DNA of 64,000 nt from an uncultured Chlorobiota bacterium (GTDB lineage Bacteria; Bacteroidota; Bacteroidia; Bacteroidales; JAADGE01): assembly GCA_947311255.1 (NCBI GenBank), contig CAMZKL010000006.1:62001-126000 (forward strand), read 5' to 3'. A program made the translations under genes and the position numbers. The notes under the pieces were generated by a model. It was not told the DNA's origin. It searched no databases and worked only from the letters and a program-made list of their open reading frames with translations. Every line of letters begins with the position of its first letter. The first letter of the stretch is position 1. This document shows positions 38,400 through 48,232 of the stretch, one piece after another.

Positions 38400-40232
38400 A
38401 TGAATAAAATTTATAATATAAAACAACTTCTAAAAAAAGAAGCCCTAAAACTTCCAAAAGAACCTGGTGTTTATATTTATTATAATGATAAAGACATTGT
38501 AATTTATGTTGGGAAAGCAAAGAATTTAAAAAATCGAGTAAGTTCCTATTTTTTAAAAGATTATGATAACGCAAAAACAAAGATACTTGTAAAACACATT
38601 GTTCGTTTTGAGCATATAGTTGTTGAAACAGAAACAGATGCTTTGCTTTTAGAAAATAATCTAATTAAAAAATACCAACCTCGATATAATATAATGTTGA
38701 AAGATGACAAAACTTATCCTTGGATTTGTATTAAAAATGAACCTTTTCCAAGAGTTTTTCAAACACGAAACATTATTAAAGATGGTTCAAAATATTATGG
38801 ACCATATACTTCTGTACGCTTAGTGAGAGTTCTTACTAAAATGTTTAAAGAATTTTTTTTGCTAAGAACGTGTAAGCATAAACTTTCTGAAAACAATATT
38901 AAAAATAATAAATTTAAGGTTTGTCTTGAATATCATATAAACAATTGCAAAGCTCCGTGTGTAGGACTACAAACGCAAAAAGACTACGATGAAAAAATTG
39001 AACAAGTACATAATATTTTAAAAGGAAATTTTAAATCTGCAAAAGAATTTCTCAATTTGCAAATGAAGAACTATGCAAAAAATTTAGAATATGAAAAAGC
39101 TCAACAGATTAAAGAAAAATTAGCAACGCTTCAAGAATATCAAAGTAAATCTACCGTAATAACTTCAAAAGAAGGAAATTTTGATGTTTTTACTATTGAA
39201 GCCGATCAAAAGTATGCATATGTAAACTATCTTAAAGTTGTTAATGGTGCAATTATTAATGTTCATACGGTTGAATTACAAAAAAAATTAGATGAAAAAA
39301 ACGAAGATATTTTGCCCTATGCAATTGTTCAAATTATTGATAATCAACAGTCTGGATTAAGTGAAATAAAAGAATTAATTTTACCTTTTAATATTAAATT
39401 TCCTTTTGCTGAACTTAAAATAACTATTCCAAAAATAGGGGACAAACAGAAACTTATTGAGCTTTCTAAAAGAAACGCAAAGTACTTTAGATTAGATAAA
39501 ATTAAGAAGAGAACGCTGCTTTCTGCTAACAGAAGAACAGACGAGATTTTGCAAACGATGCAAAAAGATTTAAGAATGAGAGAACTGCCTCGCCATATTG
39601 AATGTTTTGACAATTCAAATATTCAAGGGACAAATGCTGTTGCTGCATGTGTAGTTTTTATGAACACGAAACCCGCAAAAAAAGAATATCGTAGATTCAA
39701 CATAAAAACAGTTGTTGGCCCAGATGATTATGCTTCAATGGAGGAGGTGATTTACAGAAGATATAAACGCTTACTTAAAGAAAAACAAGAGCTTCCTCAG
39801 TTAATAATTATTGATGGAGGAAAAGGACAGTTAAGTTCTGCGGTAAATAGTTTAAAGAAACTTAATCTTTTTGGCAAAATTACCATATTGGGAATAGCAA
39901 AGCGTCTAGAAGAATTGTTTTTTCCCGGTGATTCTATTCCTCTTTACTTGGATAAAAATTCTATAACACTAAAAATTATTCAACATGCAAGAAATGAAGC
40001 ACACAGATTTGGAATCGAATTTCATAGAAATAAGCGTTCTAAAAATTTTATAAAATCAGAGTTAGAAAATATTCCGGGAGTAGGAACAAAAACAATTTCT
40101 GATTTATTTAAAGTTTTTAATTCTGTCAAAGAAATTTCTGAATCTAAAAAGGAAAAGTTAGAAAAAGCTGTTGGCAAAAAACGAGCAGAAAGAATTTTCA
40201 CATATTTCTCAAATAAAACTAATAAAATATAG
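38400..40232 (+). CDS. uvrC: Excinuclease ABC subunit C
   Basis: GIY-YIG domain PKEPGVYIYYNDKDIVIYVGKAKNLKNRVSSYF, UVR motif, HIECFDNSNIQGTNAVAACVVF, IPGVGTKT. Confidence 0.97.
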   Translation: MNKIYNIKQLLKKEALKLPKEPGVYIYYNDKDIVIYVGKAKNLKNRVSSYFLKDYDNAKTKILVKHIVRFEHIVVETETDALLLENNLIKKYQPRYNIMLKDDKTYPWICIKNEPFPRVFQTRNIIKDGSKYYGPYTSVRLVRVLTKMFKEFFLLRTCKHKLSENNIKNNKFKVCLEYHINNCKAPCVGLQTQKDYDEKIEQVHNILKGNFKSAKEFLNLQMKNYAKNLEYEKAQQIKEKLATLQEYQSKSTVITSKEGNFDVFTIEADQKYAYVNYLKVVNGAIINVHTVELQKKLDEKNEDILPYAIVQIIDNQQSGLSEIKELILPFNIKFPFAELKITIPKIGDKQKLIELSKRNAKYFRLDKIKKRTLLSANRRTDEILQTMQKDLRMRELPRHIECFDNSNIQGTNAVAACVVFMNTKPAKKEYRRFNIKTVVGPDDYASMEEVIYRRYKRLLKEKQELPQLIIIDGGKGQLSSAVNSLKKLNLFGKITILGIAKRLEELFFPGDSIPLYLDKNSITLKIIQHARNEAHRFGIEFHRNKRSKNFIKSELENIPGVGTKTISDLFKVFNSVKEISESKKEKLEKAVGKKRAERIFTYFSNKTNKI

Positions 40233-40472
40233 TTTTTTCTTCTCTTTTAATAAAATTTCATAACAAAAGACACGTTGTTTAATTGCCTTATTATCAGCAA
40301 GTTAAGGGGCATAATGTATAGTTTTAACTCAAATTCCTTCTTTTGTTTTTTTATAGTATGAATAATTGGTGGAAAAATAAAATCTAGAAGACTTCTTTTT
40401 TAGAAAAAGAACATTGAAAATTTAGCATTTTTTTAATAATTTTTTTAAAAACTCAACTAAAAAAATGATTTT

Positions 40473-41201
40473 TTATTTTTTAACTTTATAAATAAAATTA
40501 TAATCTTTAATAATTTTCTCCAAAAATAACAAAGGAATATCAAGAGATCTAATACCTGCTTTTTCTTTTATAGCAGTTGCAGTATCTTTAAGCATTGATA
40601 TTGCAGATTCATTTGTAAGATTTTTTTTATAATGAGCAATTACATCTTTAATTGTCTGAATATCAGAGTTTTCTAGCATTTCTGTTTCTGGGAATGAAAG
40701 TTGATATTCCTCTGGAAGGTCAACATATATTGTGTTTTTTAGAGAATTTTTTCTTTTTAGACTAATAACAGAAGTTTTGGCAACTAAATCTCCAAGCCTT
40801 TGTCCTTTTCCATTAACAGCAATTGTTATCATAGCAACAGAGCCATACAGAAAATTTACATCAATTAAGCGAAAAACCCAGCGAATAAGATAACTCCCAA
40901 CAGTAGGCTGTCCTCCATCAATTTTTTCAACTTTAATTTTTATTGCCTTTTTTCCTAAACTTTGACCATTCATAAAAATTTCTGATAAAAGAGAATAAAA
41001 GAATACCGGAATTATTAAAATAACAGTAAATATATCTTTGCTTTTAGAACCATTAAAAGCATCTGATATTATAAAGATAATCATTACATAGGAAAAAATA
41101 ACAAAATAGTCAATTAACTGAGAACCAATACGTTCTCCAATATTTGCTAAATCTTTTTTTATAATAACATTTTGTCCTGTTTCAATTCCTAATTGTTTCA
41201 T
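40473..41201 (-). CDS. RDD-family membrane protein
   Basis: IGERIGSQLIDYFVIF, GQSLGKKAIKIKV, IRWVFRLIDV, GQRLGDLVAKTSVI. Confidence 0.85.
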   Translation of the reverse strand: MKQLGIETGQNVIIKKDLANIGERIGSQLIDYFVIFSYVMIIFIISDAFNGSKSKDIFTVILIIPVFFYSLLSEIFMNGQSLGKKAIKIKVEKIDGGQPTVGSYLIRWVFRLIDVNFLYGSVAMITIAVNGKGQRLGDLVAKTSVISLKRKNSLKNTIYVDLPEEYQLSFPETEMLENSDIQTIKDVIAHYKKNLTNESAISMLKDTATAIKEKAGIRSLDIPLLFLEKIIKDYNFIYKVKK

Positions 41202-41288
41202 AATTTTGAAATTCTAAATTTGAAATACAAAAATAACAAAAAATTTGAGCAATTTTGTTAGATTTGTGAGTTCCTAAACTTCTTATAA

Positions 41289-42260
41289 ATGAAAGAAATA
41301 GTTTTTTTAAATGAAAATGCCGAACGTTGGAAACAATTTGAAAAGATTTTAAATAAAAAATCCAAAAATAATCCGGATTTATATGCAGACCTTTTTATTA
41401 AGATTACAGATGATTTATCATATGCACAAACATACTTTCCAAATAGCGAAACAGAAGACTATCTGAATATTCTTGCTTCAAGAACGCATCAATTAATATA
41501 TAAAAATAAAAAAGAAAAAAAGGGAAGACTAGCTTTTTTTTGGAAATATGAAATACCAAAGGAGCTTTTGGTTTCTAGAAAATATATATTTTATTCACTA
41601 ATTATTTTTTTTGTAACAGTTCTTATTGGTGTTGTTTCTTCGGCAAACGATGGTGAATATTCTAGACTTATTCTTGGAGATTCATACGTAAACATGACAA
41701 TAGACAATATTGAAAAAGGGGACCCAATGGGGGTTTATAAAGATACCGATAGTTTGTCAATGTTTGTGTTAATTGCCATAAATAATGTTAAAGTAATGAT
41801 AATGGTCTATCTTCTTGGATTAATTTTATCTATTGGATCAATTTATTATATTTTTGTTCATGGAATAATGATTGGAACATTTCATTATATTTTTTACCAA
41901 TATAATGTTCTTGAAGAATCTTTAATAACTGTTTGGATACACGGAACAGTTGAAATATTTACACTAGTTGTGTCTGGAGGTGCAGGTATAATGCTTGGAA
42001 ATAGCATCCTTTTTCCTGGAACTTATTCAAGAAAACAATCTTTTTTGAGAGGAGCAAAAAGTACTACAAAAATTATAGTTGCCTTAATTCCTTTTATAAT
42101 TTTTGCTGCTTTTTTAGAAGGTTTTGTTACAAGGCATTCAGAATGGAACGATATAATAAGAATTGGAATAATTGTTTTGTCAATGGCAATGATAATTTGG
42201 TATTTCTTTATTTATCCTGAAAAAAATAAAAATAGAATTAAATCAATACAACAGATTTAG
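41289..42260 (+). CDS. SpoIIM-like (DUF95) membrane protein
   Basis: Multi-TM; NNVKVMIMVYLLGLILSIGSIYYIFVHGIMIGTFHYIF and HGTVEIFTLVVSGGAGIMLG. Confidence 0.85.
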   Translation: MKEIVFLNENAERWKQFEKILNKKSKNNPDLYADLFIKITDDLSYAQTYFPNSETEDYLNILASRTHQLIYKNKKEKKGRLAFFWKYEIPKELLVSRKYIFYSLIIFFVTVLIGVVSSANDGEYSRLILGDSYVNMTIDNIEKGDPMGVYKDTDSLSMFVLIAINNVKVMIMVYLLGLILSIGSIYYIFVHGIMIGTFHYIFYQYNVLEESLITVWIHGTVEIFTLVVSGGAGIMLGNSILFPGTYSRKQSFLRGAKSTTKIIVALIPFIIFAAFLEGFVTRHSEWNDIIRIGIIVLSMAMIIWYFFIYPEKNKNRIKSIQQI

Positions 42261-42322
42261 TTTTTTTATATCTTTTTCAAAACTAAAAGATAAAATTATA
42301 ATATGTAAATTGTTAAAAAAAC

Positions 42323-43372
42323 ATGGAAAAAAAGAAAAAAGAAAACGTAGATTTTATAAAAAACAGAGATTTTGGTGATAAACTGGGAATTCCAATTTTT
42401 TTCTTTATTCAAGAATTTAAATTTTTATCTTTAATAATTCTTCGTTTTGTAGGACCTTGGTTAGCAATTGTTATTTTAGTAACATCTTTGATTTCAAATT
42501 CAATATATAAGGCTTCAATTTCAAATACAGAACCAACAGAAATAGTTATTTTATATGGGTTTTTAATCTTATTGTTTTTAATGATAGGGTTTTTGGTGTC
42601 TATTGCAACAACCCATAGTTATATTCGCTTATATGTAAAAGAAGGAAAAGGGAATTTTACAATTGATGATGTTGGAAACTTAATCAAAAAGAAAATTTTT
42701 AAAATATTCTTTGGTGGAATTTTGATTTCTCTAATTGTTGTTGTAGGCTTCTTCTTTTTTTATATTCCGGGTATATATTTGACAATTGCAATGTCCTTTT
42801 TCTCAATTGTAATTGTTTATGAAGATGCAAAAATAAGAGAATCAATAAGCAGAAGTTTTAAAATTATTAAAGGTCATTGGTGGGAAACTTTTGGATTGAT
42901 ATTTATTTTTGGACTAATTGTTGGTTTTGCTTCTTACGTGTTTATCATTCCTATTTATGTTGTTTTTATTGTTGCTGCTATAGGAGGTAAAACCATTGGT
43001 GTTGGTTCTGTTATTGTATTAGTTTTATTTATATCTTTATATTTTGTAGCTTATATGTTTTTTGTTTCCTTAAAACAAACAATAATTGCAGTTCAGTATT
43101 TTAGTCTGATTACAAATAAAGAAGGTTTGGGTTTAAAAGAAAGAATAGCTTCAATAAATAAAGAAAAAGAGATAATAAAAGAAGATATTTTTGAAGAAAA
43201 AACTGAAAACGAGGAAAAATGGGAAGAGCTTTTAGAAAAACACAAAAATAAAACTGTTGAAACAAAGGAAAAACAAACAAAAAAAGAAGACAAATCAACC
43301 AAGAGTTCTGACGATGAACAAAACAGATTTCTAGATAGTAACGATAACAATAGATTTAAACAAAAATTTTAA
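42323..43372 (+). CDS. Polytopic membrane protein, paralogue 1, NRF-tail
   Basis: NRDFGDKLGIPIFFFIQEFK, several TM helices, ISRSFKIIKGHWWETF; C-terminus EQNRFLDSNDNNRFKQKF. Confidence 0.75.
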   Translation: MEKKKKENVDFIKNRDFGDKLGIPIFFFIQEFKFLSLIILRFVGPWLAIVILVTSLISNSIYKASISNTEPTEIVILYGFLILLFLMIGFLVSIATTHSYIRLYVKEGKGNFTIDDVGNLIKKKIFKIFFGGILISLIVVVGFFFFYIPGIYLTIAMSFFSIVIVYEDAKIRESISRSFKIIKGHWWETFGLIFIFGLIVGFASYVFIIPIYVVFIVAAIGGKTIGVGSVIVLVLFISLYFVAYMFFVSLKQTIIAVQYFSLITNKEGLGLKERIASINKEKEIIKEDIFEEKTENEEKWEELLEKHKNKTVETKEKQTKKEDKSTKSSDDEQNRFLDSNDNNRFKQKF

Positions 43373-43383
43373 AAATTACAAAA

Positions 43384-44472
43384 ATGAACAAACAAGACAT
43401 AAAAATATTTCAGGAAAGAGATTTTGGAGAAATAATAAGCGTAACAATATCTTTTTTTATACAAGAGATTAAATCAATAATTATGGTTTTACTATATTTT
43501 GTAGGCCCCTTTGTTCTCATAAGTTCAGTTTTATCTTCATACTTTAATCTAGGAACAGTAAATGATTTTACAAAAATGATTGAAATCTTTAAAGGGAATA
43601 ATATAACGCAAACCACACAAAATTCAGGAGGTACATTTATAATAATACTTTCTAACCTTTTACAAGGAATTATGCTATATACTGTTATTGGTGTATATGC
43701 TAAACTCTATTCTGAAAAAGGAAAAGGAAACTTTGAAATGCAAGATATTTGGAATGAATTATCAAAAAGATACTTTTCGGTTCTTGGCGGACAAATTTTA
43801 GCCGGACTAATGGTTGTTGCCGGATTTATTTTATTAATTATTCCGGGCTTTTATCTTTTAATTGCTGTGTCTCTTCTTTTTGTTGTTATTGTTTTTGAAG
43901 AACTTAGCATTGGAGATTCAATTTCAAGATCATTTGTTCTTATAAAAGGTCATTGGTGGTTTACTTTTGGAACTTTTATTGTTATTGGAATTTTAACATC
44001 AGTTTTATCTGCAATGTTTGTGGGAGCAATTGGTGCAGCATCTTTAATAGGAAGCAACCAGCTTGTAACTACACTTTTTAATGTTATAATTGGCTTTGGA
44101 AGTGTTATCATTTCTGCAGTATCTGTTTTTCTTCCAATATTTTTATACGCTTCTTTTGTTACAAAAAAAGAAAACCCAACACTTCTAGATAGAATTACAA
44201 ACATAAACCAAAATAATGAAAACAATTCTAATATTTTTGAAGAATCAAAAGTTTTAGAACAAGAAGATATAAAAAATGAAGAACAAAAGACAAAAAACGA
44301 AAATGATTGGGAAGAATTACTAGACAAACACAAAAAAACAATAGATAAAAACAAAGAAAATACTGACAAAATTATAGAAGAAGAAGAAAGTAATGAAGTT
44401 AAAAAATCGAAAACTGAAAAAAATAGATTTGAGGACGAAAATGAGAACGACAGATTTAAACCAAAATATTAA
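43384..44472 (+). CDS. Polytopic membrane protein, paralogue 2, NRF-tail
   Basis: ERDFGEIISVTISFFIQEIK, ISRSFVLIKGHWWFTF; C-terminus EKNRFEDENENDRFKPKY. Confidence 0.75.
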   Translation: MNKQDIKIFQERDFGEIISVTISFFIQEIKSIIMVLLYFVGPFVLISSVLSSYFNLGTVNDFTKMIEIFKGNNITQTTQNSGGTFIIILSNLLQGIMLYTVIGVYAKLYSEKGKGNFEMQDIWNELSKRYFSVLGGQILAGLMVVAGFILLIIPGFYLLIAVSLLFVVIVFEELSIGDSISRSFVLIKGHWWFTFGTFIVIGILTSVLSAMFVGAIGAASLIGSNQLVTTLFNVIIGFGSVIISAVSVFLPIFLYASFVTKKENPTLLDRITNINQNNENNSNIFEESKVLEQEDIKNEEQKTKNENDWEELLDKHKKTIDKNKENTDKIIEEEESNEVKKSKTEKNRFEDENENDRFKPKY

Positions 44473-44564
44473 TTAATGCTTTTTTTAGTATCATAGTAAA
44501 ATGTTTTATTGAATACTAAAAATATGATTCTAAATATTTTTAAGAATGGATATAAAAAAATAGA

Positions 44565-45509
44565 ATGGCAACAAACCAAAATACAAAACAAAACGAAGAA
44601 TTTAAAGGTTTTAAAATAAAAAAAGGTTCAAAACACATCCTTATTCTTTTAGAAAACAGAAAAGTTTTTTTGTCTTTTCTCTTGCTAGTTGTTTTTCCAA
44701 TAATTGTTTTACAAACAACTATAGAATACTATAATTATGAAATAACAGGAATTTCTATAAATTGGTATTTTTTACAATGGTTAATTATTGCACCATTTTC
44801 CATTTTAATTTATTCAATAGTTATGTTGTTTACAATGTCATACACAACACTTCGAAAAATTAAAGGGGAAAACAAAATATCTTTTCTCTGTATAAGAAAA
44901 CTAATTCCTGAAATTGCTAAAAAAACATTATTTTCTGTTGTTTTTGTTGCACTTATATTTACTGTTCTAAAAACAATAATGTTTATTGTCCCATTTGTTT
45001 TTTTAATAATCTTCCCAATATCTGCAATAGCAACACTTTATAATAAAGATATTTTAAATTCTGATATTATAAAAATATCAAAAGAATATAGAAAAACAAA
45101 AGGAGGACAAAAACACATAGGAACACTAATTTTAGTTGGAATCATAACATTTATTGCTTTTAGTATATTGTTTTTTGTTTTCACAGGACTTACTTCAAGT
45201 TTTAATATAGGTTACTATCTAAATAATATTATAATTCAATCTGTTAATGAGCTTTTTACTTCAACAGGACTTTTTATTATTTTTGTTTATATAAATACCA
45301 TATATTCTGAAAAAGTTTTTAATATACCAAGCAATATTCATAAAAAGGCAATTGAAATATTATCTGGAACCAAAAGAGAGGAAAAAAACAGAAGAAAAAA
45401 TTTTAGAAAAAAGAATAATAAATTAAGTTTTAAAAACGATAAAGTAAAAGAGAAAAACAGATTTGAAGAAGACCATAGCTTTAATAGGTTTGAAAACACA
45501 AAATTTTAA
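44565..45509 (+). CDS. Polytopic membrane protein, more divergent, NRF-tail
   Basis: Multi-TM with C-terminus EKNRFEEDHSFNRFENTKF. Confidence 0.7.
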   Translation: MATNQNTKQNEEFKGFKIKKGSKHILILLENRKVFLSFLLLVVFPIIVLQTTIEYYNYEITGISINWYFLQWLIIAPFSILIYSIVMLFTMSYTTLRKIKGENKISFLCIRKLIPEIAKKTLFSVVFVALIFTVLKTIMFIVPFVFLIIFPISAIATLYNKDILNSDIIKISKEYRKTKGGQKHIGTLILVGIITFIAFSILFFVFTGLTSSFNIGYYLNNIIIQSVNELFTSTGLFIIFVYINTIYSEKVFNIPSNIHKKAIEILSGTKREEKNRRKNFRKKNNKLSFKNDKVKEKNRFEEDHSFNRFENTKF

Positions 45510-45518
45510 CTAATCTTA

Positions 45519-46211
45519 ATGAAAACTGTAATAATAATTATATTATTCTTGTTCGTTTCCTTTTCTGCGACCTCTCAAACAATCGATACATTAAATTACG
45601 ACTATAGTTCAAATGTTGAAATTAGAACATCGGAGAAAATAAATACTTTTTTAAATGATGATTTCTATAAATATAACAATGAAATTGTAGCATCTCAATC
45701 TATATGGAATGTTTTTTTTAGATGGCTAGCTAAATTATTACACCTACTTGATACAAGAGTAAGTTTTGTTTCATATTTCTTTTATATAGCTATTCTAACC
45801 ATATTTGTTTATGCTATAATAAAACTATTAGGTATAAACATGCAATCCATATTTCTAAAAAGTAAAAAAATTAATATCCCGGAATTTGAAGTTTTTGATG
45901 AAGATATTTACGGAATAAACTTTGAAAATATAATTTTAAAATCAGAAAAAGCACAAGATTTTAAAACAGCAATTAGATACCTATATATTTTATTCCTCAA
46001 AGTTTTAACAGAAAGAGAACTAATAGAATGGAAGATAAATAAAACAAATATAGATTATAGAAACGAAATTATCAATACAAAACACTTTTCAAATTTTAAG
46101 TATTTAACTTTAATATATGAATATGTTTGGTACGGTGAATTTTCTGTTGATAAAACTCAATACAAAAAATATAAAAAAAGCTTTGAAAAAACATATAAAG
46201 AACTATCATAA
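45519..46211 (+). CDS. DUF4129-like membrane protein
   Basis: Signal peptide, one internal TM, C-terminal FLKVLTERELIEWKINKTNIDYRNEI...YEYVWYGEF. Confidence 0.65.
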   Translation: MKTVIIIILFLFVSFSATSQTIDTLNYDYSSNVEIRTSEKINTFLNDDFYKYNNEIVASQSIWNVFFRWLAKLLHLLDTRVSFVSYFFYIAILTIFVYAIIKLLGINMQSIFLKSKKINIPEFEVFDEDIYGINFENIILKSEKAQDFKTAIRYLYILFLKVLTERELIEWKINKTNIDYRNEIINTKHFSNFKYLTLIYEYVWYGEFSVDKTQYKKYKKSFEKTYKELS

Positions 46212-46249
46212 TAAACTTTGCAAAAGCACATAAAAAACAATAATCCTTT

Positions 46250-47428
46250 ATGAATAAAAAAGACATAAAATATTATGCCATAATAGCTTTTGTGTTAATA
46301 CTAACAATTGTATTCGAAATAATGAAACCAAAACAAATTGATTGGACATTTAATTTGGAAGCAAGTAAAAAAAGTCCATACGGCACTTTTGTACTTTTTA
46401 ATACCATACAAGAAATATTTCCCAATAAAAAAATTATTACAAACAAAAAAACAACAACTGAATTTAATAATAATAAAAACAAAATATTAAAAAACTACAT
46501 TTACATTTCAGATGTTTTTTCTGCAGATAAACTTGAAACAAAAACAATTTTAAATATACTAAATAAAGGAAACTCTGTTTTTATCTCAGCACACGATTTT
46601 AGTAGAGTATTTAAAGACACCTTTAAAATATCTGTAAAATACACATCTTTTTTTGATACAATTGGAAATTATAACTTTTATAATAAAAAATTAAAAAGAA
46701 AAAATCCATTTTTCTTTGGTAAATCAGCATCAAAAAATGTTTTCTCTGGCTTTAATGGATGTAAAACAGAAGTTCTTGCCTTTTCCAAAAACAAAGAACC
46801 AATTTTTATAAAGCAAACTTTTGACAAAGGGGGTGTGTTATATTTAAACACAAGCCCTGAGATTTTTACAAATTATGGAATGGTAACGGAAAAAAACTTT
46901 GAATTTACATACAAATCATTATCATATTTAAAATTAAACGATATTGTTTGGGACGAATATTACAAACCATTCAGAAAACGAAACAAAGGAAAGTTAGATT
47001 TTATTTTTAATAGTCAAAGCCTTAAAATTGCATATATAATTCTTTTAGTAACAACCGGAATATTTGTGTTCTTTACCATAAAACGAAGACAAAGAATAAT
47101 TCCTATTATAAAACCATTTGAAAACAAAACACTTGAATTTGTAGAAACTATTAGTAGCGTATATTTTAACTCAAAAAACCATAAAGACATAGCATTAAAA
47201 AAACACCAACACTTAAAATATTTTTTATTTAATAAATATTTTATTAAACTCCCTGAAAACAAGGATGTTGACTATAATATAATTGCAGAAAAAACAGGTG
47301 TCCACATTGATATTGTAAAAAAAGTTTTGCAGACTTACACAAAAATTAATAAGCTTGAAAAAATTTCACAACAAGAACTAAATAATTTTAATAATTCAAT
47401 AGAAGATTTTTATGAAAACTGTAAGTAA
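46250..47428 (+). CDS. DUF4350-like protein
   Basis: TM near each end; SPYGTFVLFNTIQEIFPNK, NILNKGNSVFISAHDF. Confidence 0.65.
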   Translation: MNKKDIKYYAIIAFVLILTIVFEIMKPKQIDWTFNLEASKKSPYGTFVLFNTIQEIFPNKKIITNKKTTTEFNNNKNKILKNYIYISDVFSADKLETKTILNILNKGNSVFISAHDFSRVFKDTFKISVKYTSFFDTIGNYNFYNKKLKRKNPFFFGKSASKNVFSGFNGCKTEVLAFSKNKEPIFIKQTFDKGGVLYLNTSPEIFTNYGMVTEKNFEFTYKSLSYLKLNDIVWDEYYKPFRKRNKGKLDFIFNSQSLKIAYIILLVTTGIFVFFTIKRRQRIIPIIKPFENKTLEFVETISSVYFNSKNHKDIALKKHQHLKYFLFNKYFIKLPENKDVDYNIIAEKTGVHIDIVKKVLQTYTKINKLEKISQQELNNFNNSIEDFYENCK

Positions 47429-48206
47429 AGTATCCACAAAATTAGCATTAATTGTTTTGCTTTTAATAATTATTCCTTTGCAAAATATTATTGGACAAAA
47501 CTCATTCTATGTTTATTTCAAACAAGACGGGAAAAGAATAAATATTAAAAAAAATAAGGTTGAATTAAAGAAAAAACCATTTACAATTTTTGTAGAATAC
47601 ATCCAACCTGTTGATTTATATATAAACGCATCAAATAAGGCAAAAACATATAATCAAGCACAAAAAGGAAAATTATTATTTGAAATGTCTGGGTTTAATA
47701 ACATTAAAGATTCAGAAGACTTTTTTGTAAACAAAGGAACGATTAATATGTTTAAAGAAAAAACACAAATATGGAAAAAAGGAAAAACAGAAGGAGGAGA
47801 AATGATAAAAACAGAAAAAAACCATTTTGTTGTTAAAAAATATATTGAAAAGTTATATTCTGTTGATGAAAAAAGAATGATGTATGTTAAAGACATTGAC
47901 AAAATGCTACTCCACATGGTTTTTATTTATGCAGAAAAAGATTCTGACGGAGAATTCCAAGAAATTCAAAGAGAAATAGTTAAAATAAAATGGGTAAACA
48001 TATATAATGAAGAAACAAAAAGCTATGCTCGAATGAAAAAAATTGAAGGGAAAGCAAAAATTAGACAAGCAAAAAGAAACCTAAAACTAAAAAAAAGAAA
48101 TATTAAAAGAGAAGCAAAAAGATTAAAAAAATTAGAAGCTAAAAAAATAAAAAACAAAAGAAAAGAGAAAAAAAAGAAAAACAAACAAGACTCCGAAAAG
48201 AAATAA
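47412..48206 (+). CDS. Exported hypothetical protein with very basic C-terminal tail
   Basis: Signal peptide; last about 60 residues dominated by K/R. Overlaps the end of the DUF4350 gene. Confidence 0.6.
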   Translation: MKTVSKVSTKLALIVLLLIIIPLQNIIGQNSFYVYFKQDGKRINIKKNKVELKKKPFTIFVEYIQPVDLYINASNKAKTYNQAQKGKLLFEMSGFNNIKDSEDFFVNKGTINMFKEKTQIWKKGKTEGGEMIKTEKNHFVVKKYIEKLYSVDEKRMMYVKDIDKMLLHMVFIYAEKDSDGEFQEIQREIVKIKWVNIYNEETKSYARMKKIEGKAKIRQAKRNLKLKKRNIKREAKRLKKLEAKKIKNKRKEKKKKNKQDSEKK

Positions 48207-48232
48207 GTGCAAAAATTATTAATTAGCCTATT

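Noticed and set aside
43950-44369. 139-aa antisense ORF opposite membrane protein paralogue 2
   Set aside because: Product is S/F/L-rich, a mirror of the K/E-rich linker; no independent support.
42323-44472. Tandem membrane-protein genes as an assembly duplication
   Set aside because: The two proteins are clearly diverged outside shared motifs, so this is an old gene duplication, not an artefact.
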